Assembly: GCF_014137975.1 (NCBI RefSeq)
Contig: NZ_JACGWZ010000009.1
Location: forward strand, 59,628-123,627
Length of the DNA: 64,000 nucleotides
Direction: 5' to 3'
Source of the DNA: Halosaccharopolyspora lacisalsi
GTDB taxonomy: Bacteria; Actinomycetota; Actinomycetes; Mycobacteriales; Pseudonocardiaceae
Shown: piece after piece, positions 60,424 through 64,000 of the stretch
Position numbering within the stretch: the stretch's first letter is position 1
How the letters are laid out: each line of letters opens with the position of its first letter
Translations under genes and position numbers: made by a program
The notes under the pieces: model-generated
Database searches by the model: none
What the model was told of the DNA's origin: nothing
What the model saw: the letters and a program-made list of their open reading frames with translations, nothing else

Positions 60424-62391
60424 CTAGTCGAATCCCGGGAAGAGGCCGCTGCTCTCGGTCGGTGGGGTGGTGGTGGACGATTCGGACTCGTAGTCGCCGA
60501 TCAGCAGCGTGATCGACTGGTTCCTGCCGATCTTCGATCCCGCCGGGGGCTGGGTACCGACCACCTTGTCGTCCAGCGACTTGTCCGTGGTCGTCTTCCG
60601 CTGCGTGGAGATCGAGCCGTTCCACCCCTGGCTCTGCAGGGCCTGCTTGGCCGCGTCCTCGGACATGCCCCTCAGGTTGCCGGGCACGGTGATCTGCGAG
60701 CCGTTGGACACGGTCAGCGTGACCGTGCTGTCCGGTCGCGCGCTGGATCCGCCCTCCGGGTTCTGCTCCAGGACCGTGCCGGCGGGCTTCGGGGAGTCGA
60801 CCCGGTTGACGGAGACGTTGAAACCGGCGGACTCCAGCGTCTGCTTCGCGGCGGACAGCGGCAGGTTGGTGACGTCGAGGACCCTGGCCTTCTCGATCGC
60901 CTCGCCGACCGTCACCGTGATCATGGTGTTCGGCTTGACCTCACCGGTCTCGCTCTGGTCCAGGATCTTGTTGACCTTGCTGGAGTCGGTGACGGTCTTC
61001 GTCTCGGGCGTGACGTTGAGCTTTAAGCCGGCCTTGGAGAGGATCTCCTGGGCCTCCGGCATCGTCTTGCCCGTCAGGTCGGGCACGTCGATCATGTCGG
61101 GGCCCGAGCCGACGTAGAGCTTGATCGGCTTGTTCGGCCCGACCTGCGTGCCCACCGGGGGAGTGATGTGCACGACCTTGCCCTTCTCCGCCTCGGTGGA
61201 GGGCCTCTTGGGGTAGCTCAGCTTCGTCAACCCCAGGTCGTTGAGCGCTCGAGTGGCAGCCGGGACCTGCTGGCCCTGCACGTCCGGTATGGCCACGGTC
61301 TTCGGCTCCTCGGGAGTCATCATGACGTAGGCCACCCACGACACCAGCGCGAACACGGCCAGGCACGCCGCCGTGACCAGTCCGATGGTCCATCGTCTGC
61401 GGCGCTTGCCGTCGTCCTGCTGCTCCGGGTCTTCGTCGGCGTCGATGGGGGCGACCGCCCTGCGGGTGGTCGCGGTGGACTCGGCGGTGGGCGGGCCGGC
61501 CATCATCGAGGTGCGCTCGTCCTCGGTCATGACCATCGGTGCCTTCGGCCGCTGCCCCGAGAGCACCCGCACCAGGTCGGAGCGCATCTCGGCGGCCGAC
61601 TGGTACCGGTTGTCCGAGTTCTTGCTCAGCGCCTTGAGCACCACGGCGTCCAGCGCGGCCGGGACCTGCTCGTTGTCGTCGGACGGCTTGCGCGGTTCCT
61701 CCCGCACGTGCTGGTAGGCCACCGCGACCGGGGAGTCCCCCGTGAACGGAGGTTCCCCGGTGAGCAGCTCGAACAGCACGCACCCCGAGGAATAGACGTC
61801 ACTGCGCGCGTCGACGGTCTCGCCGCGCGCCTGTTCCGGTGACAGGTACTGGGCGGTGCCTATGACGGCCGCCGTCTGCGTCACGGCCGCCTGCCCGTCG
61901 GCGACCGCGCGCGCGATGCCGAAGTCCATCACCTTGACCGCACCGGACTCGGTGATCATGATGTTGGCCGGTTTGACGTCGCGGTGCACGATGCCGTGGC
62001 GGTGACTGAAGTCCAGTGCGGCCGTCGAGTCGGCCATGACCTCCATGGCTCGGCGCGGCGCCAGCGGACCCTCCGTCTTGACGATGTCGCGCAGCGTCTG
62101 CCCCTCGACGTACTCCATCACGATGTAGGGCAGCGGCCCGTTCTCGGATTCGGTCTCGCCGGTGTCGTAGACGGCCACGATCGCCGGGTGGTTCAGCGCC
62201 GCCGCGTTCTGCGCCTCGCGGCGGAAGCGCAGTTGGAACGTGGGGTCGCGGGCAAGGTCGGCGCGCAGCACCTTGACGGCCACGTCCCGGCCGAGCCGGA
62301 TGTCGCGGCCATGGTGCACCTCCGACATGCCGCCGTAGCCGAGCGTGTCTCCGATCTCGTAGCGATTGGAGAGAAGTCGTGGTGAGCTCAT
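60424..62391 (-). CDS. pknB: Serine/threonine protein kinase PknB with four PASTA domains
   Basis: A 655-residue membrane kinase that senses muropeptides or lipid II and controls growth and division. The kinase domain (about 10-270) has LGYGGMSEVH, Lys in VAVKVLR, HRDVKPANIM and DFG. The activation loop has AAVTQTAAVIGTAQYLSPEQ with the Thr phosphosites. One transmembrane helix (IGLVTAACLAVFALVSWVAYV) lies near 330. Four extracellular PASTA repeats follow, beginning with VAIPDVQGQQVP, IDVPDLTGKTMP, ARVLDVTNLPLS and ITVPGNLRGMS. ATG 62391 is the start by family fit. Known targets in mycobacteria, CwlM and the MviN pseudokinase, are both in this window. Confidence 0.96.
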   Translation of the reverse strand: MSSPRLLSNRYEIGDTLGYGGMSEVHHGRDIRLGRDVAVKVLRADLARDPTFQLRFRREAQNAAALNHPAIVAVYDTGETESENGPLPYIVMEYVEGQTLRDIVKTEGPLAPRRAMEVMADSTAALDFSHRHGIVHRDVKPANIMITESGAVKVMDFGIARAVADGQAAVTQTAAVIGTAQYLSPEQARGETVDARSDVYSSGCVLFELLTGEPPFTGDSPVAVAYQHVREEPRKPSDDNEQVPAALDAVVLKALSKNSDNRYQSAAEMRSDLVRVLSGQRPKAPMVMTEDERTSMMAGPPTAESTATTRRAVAPIDADEDPEQQDDGKRRRRWTIGLVTAACLAVFALVSWVAYVMMTPEEPKTVAIPDVQGQQVPAATRALNDLGLTKLSYPKRPSTEAEKGKVVHITPPVGTQVGPNKPIKLYVGSGPDMIDVPDLTGKTMPEAQEILSKAGLKLNVTPETKTVTDSSKVNKILDQSETGEVKPNTMITVTVGEAIEKARVLDVTNLPLSAAKQTLESAGFNVSVNRVDSPKPAGTVLEQNPEGGSSARPDSTVTLTVSNGSQITVPGNLRGMSEDAAKQALQSQGWNGSISTQRKTTTDKSLDDKVVGTQPPAGSKIGRNQSITLLIGDYESESSTTTPPTESSGLFPGFD

Positions 62392-62428
62392 CGCTGCGTA
62401 GTCCCGATCCTTGTCCACGGTGGTGCCA

Positions 62429-63910
62429 TCATGCCGACCCGCGGTCCGTGACAGCCGATGTCCCGGGGACAAGGGCGCGGTACGCGGTTCCCGGCGACTT
62501 CGTCGCGATACGTTCGGTGGTCGGCGTGCTACGGCACGTACGGTGCCCCTCGCGGGCACTGTGACTGTTCTCCCCGGCACTACCAGGATGCCGTAGCGCA
62601 TTCTGACTCAGACGATACGTGGAATCCAGACCGAGGAATCTCACAGTGTCGCCCTGCCGGGCAGTGGTGAGGTGTGCGGGTTTCGAGGCGGCCGGCCCCG
62701 GTGCCGGACTGCTGCGGGGGTACGTGATGGCCACGGCGAATCCGACGATGACCAGCACGACCACCACGACCACGGCCAGCAGGACCCACAGTCCGGCTCT
62801 GCCCGCGGAGACCGGCTGCCCCGGCGGTGGTGCCGGGCCCGGCGGATTCTGGTGCCGTACGGAGTTCTGGGGTGGTACGGCGCCGGGCGGTTGGGTGGTG
62901 GGTTGGCCCGGTGGGGCGGGGGTGGGCAGCGGGTTCACCCCGGTAGCGGCCGCGCTGGCGGGAAACTGCTGGGACGGCGGTGGTTGCTGCACCGGGGGCT
63001 GTACCGGTTGCGGCACCGGGCGCTGTTGAAAGTGCTGTTGGGGCACCGCCAACGCCGCCGGTGTCGGAAGTGGCAGACCTGCGCGGACGCTGGCCACCGC
63101 GTTGGCGAACTCGCCGCCCCCGGCGTAGCGGCGACGTGGGTCCTTGACCAAAGTCGCCTCGATCACGGCGCGCGCTCCCGGCGCCACGTCCGGTGGCAGC
63201 GGTGCCGCGATCTCGCGGATGTGCATCATGGCCACGGTCACCGCGTTCTCGGACAGGAAGGGCCGGTGCCCCCTGAGGCACTCGTAACCGACCACGGCCA
63301 GCGAGTACACGTCGCTGGAGGGGGTGGCCTCGCTGCCGAGGGCCTGTTCCGGGGCGATGTAGTGGGCGGTGCCCATCACCATCCCGGAACGGGTGACCGG
63401 GGCGGCGTCGGCCGCCTTGGCGATGCCGAAGTCGGTGAGTTTCACCGTTCCGGTCGGGCCGACCATGATGTTGCCGGGCTTGACGTCGCGGTGCACGAGG
63501 CCGCGCTCGTGGGCGGCCTGCAGCGCGTTGCCCGCCTGCTCCAGCATCTCCATGGTGTGCTCGGTGGTGATCCGGCCCTCCCGCGCGAGGATGGCCGCCA
63601 GTGGCTCACCCTCGACGAGCTCCATGACCAGGTAGGCGGTGTCCTCCGGGCCGTCCGGGATCGACGCGGTCTCGCCGTAGTCGTGCACGGCGGCGATACC
63701 GGGGTGGTTCAGCGAGGCGGTCGTGCGGGCTTCGGTGCGGAAGCGGTGCAGGAACTCGGCGTCCCCGCACAGCTCCGGCTTGAGCACCTTGACCGCCACG
63801 CTGCGGTCCAGCCGGACGTCGACGGCCTGCCACACCTCGCCCATACCGCCGACGGCGATGCGCCGGTCGAGACGGTAGCGCTCGGCGAGAAGTTGGCCGG
63901 AGGTCAGCAC
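62429..63910 (-). CDS. pknA: Serine/threonine protein kinase PknA, C-terminal end uncertain
   Basis: A 493-residue kinase acting with PknB in shape and division control. The kinase domain (about 10-270) has [27 protein letters not shown] and DFG, then [11 protein letters not shown] Pro/Gln-rich linker ([16 protein letters not shown]) leads to one transmembrane helix ([21 protein letters not shown]) near 395. The last 70 or so residues after QGDTVRF have poor third-position GC and no likeness to PknA tails, so the true stop may lie near 62640. GTG 63910 starts three bases after the pbpA stop. It is the penultimate gene of the pbpA-pknA-pknB operon. Confidence 0.9.
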   Translation of the reverse strand: MLTSGQLLAERYRLDRRIAVGGMGEVWQAVDVRLDRSVAVKVLKPELCGDAEFLHRFRTEARTTASLNHPGIAAVHDYGETASIPDGPEDTAYLVMELVEGEPLAAILAREGRITTEHTMEMLEQAGNALQAAHERGLVHRDVKPGNIMVGPTGTVKLTDFGIAKAADAAPVTRSGMVMGTAHYIAPEQALGSEATPSSDVYSLAVVGYECLRGHRPFLSENAVTVAMMHIREIAAPLPPDVAPGARAVIEATLVKDPRRRYAGGGEFANAVASVRAGLPLPTPAALAVPQQHFQQRPVPQPVQPPVQQPPPSQQFPASAAATGVNPLPTPAPPGQPTTQPPGAVPPQNSVRHQNPPGPAPPPGQPVSAGRAGLWVLLAVVVVVVLVIVGFAVAITYPRSSPAPGPAASKPAHLTTARQGDTVRFLGLDSTYRLSQNALRHPGSAGENSHSAREGHRTCRSTPTTERIATKSPGTAYRALVPGTSAVTDRGSA

Positions 63911-63913
63911 CTG

Positions 63914-64000
63914 TCAGCCACCCCCCTGCAGGCCGGCTCGGATGACGGAGCGGCCGATGGGGCCGGCGATCTTCCCGCCGGTGGCGGAGGCGCCCAGGTT
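63914..64000 (-). CDS. pbpA: Penicillin-binding protein PbpA, C-terminal end only
   Basis: The last 28 codons of a gene entering from the right edge on the minus strand: GASATGGKIAGPIGRSVIRA and GLQGGG-stop. This matches the C terminus of the actinobacterial transpeptidase PbpA, which precedes pknA in the conserved rodA-pbpA-pknA-pknB order. The catalytic part is outside the window. Confidence 0.8.
   Translation of the reverse strand, partial: NLGASATGGKIAGPIGRSVIRAGLQGGG

Overview
The window is chromosomal DNA from a high-GC actinomycete. The gene order from about 19.5 kb to the right edge (cca, NUDIX, DUF6049, murJ, pseudokinase, sigM, anti-sigma, trxB, trxA, cwlM, GNAT, parB, parA, rsmG, jag, yidC, yidD, rnpA, rpmH, dnaA, oriC, dnaN, gnd, recF, dciA, gyrB, gyrA, DUF3566, tRNA-Ile, tRNA-Ala, cwsA-like, ppiA, rhomboid, PH-domain gene, crgA, trpG/pabA, pknB, pknA, pbpA) is the origin neighbourhood known from Mycobacterium and related Actinobacteria. 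The gnd gene between dnaN and recF and the protein styles suggest Pseudonocardiales (Saccharopolyspora or Actinopolyspora type). The genus is an inference. I see no CRISPR array, transposase, prophage or rRNA operon.

Layout. From 0 to 14 kb lies an accessory arm: the end of a TetR gene, a DUF1707 membrane protein, a Baeyer-Villiger-type monooxygenase divergent from an SMP-30 lactonase-like lipoprotein with a perfect operator palindrome between them and a TetR gene alongside, an acyl-CoA oxidase/dehydrogenase, an aldehyde dehydrogenase, a cold-shock protein, and a translationally coupled small-protein/HEAT-like pair. From 14 to 19.4 kb are a secreted serine hydrolase, leuS with what looks like a leucine attenuator (leader peptide with three adjacent Leu codons, then a terminator), an SdpI-like protein and YqgE. 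From 19.4 to 35 kb are tRNA 3' maturation, lipid II flippase and cell-wall control, an ECF sigma/anti-sigma pair, thioredoxin/thioredoxin reductase behind a SigR/SigH-like promoter, CwlM, and an inserted aminotransferase plus Ddl-like ligase.

From 35 to 54 kb is the replication and segregation core. On the minus strand are rpmH-rnpA-yidD-yidC-jag and rsmG-parA-parB with five parS sites. On the plus strand are dnaA, an oriC of about 1.1 kb rich in DnaA boxes, dnaN-gnd-recF-dciA and gyrB-gyrA. From 54 to 64 kb are two tRNAs, a DLW-39 mini-protein, FkbM and SRPBCC genes, and the cell-division/cell-wall kinase region, with a sixth parS and an isolated cluster of DnaA boxes upstream of the PH-domain gene.

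Three genes carry apparent single-base frameshifts (SMP-30 signal peptide at a 10-C tract, HEAT-like gene, SRPBCC C terminus), and the monooxygenase and PknA have run-on C termini with poor codon character. These may be real mutations, slippage-based switching or sequence errors, and the reads should be checked. The observations most worth following are the leuS attenuator, the DnaA-box cluster 15 kb from oriC, the monooxygenase/lactonase regulatory unit with its poly-C tract, and the nested 86-bp palindrome after the DUF3566 gene.
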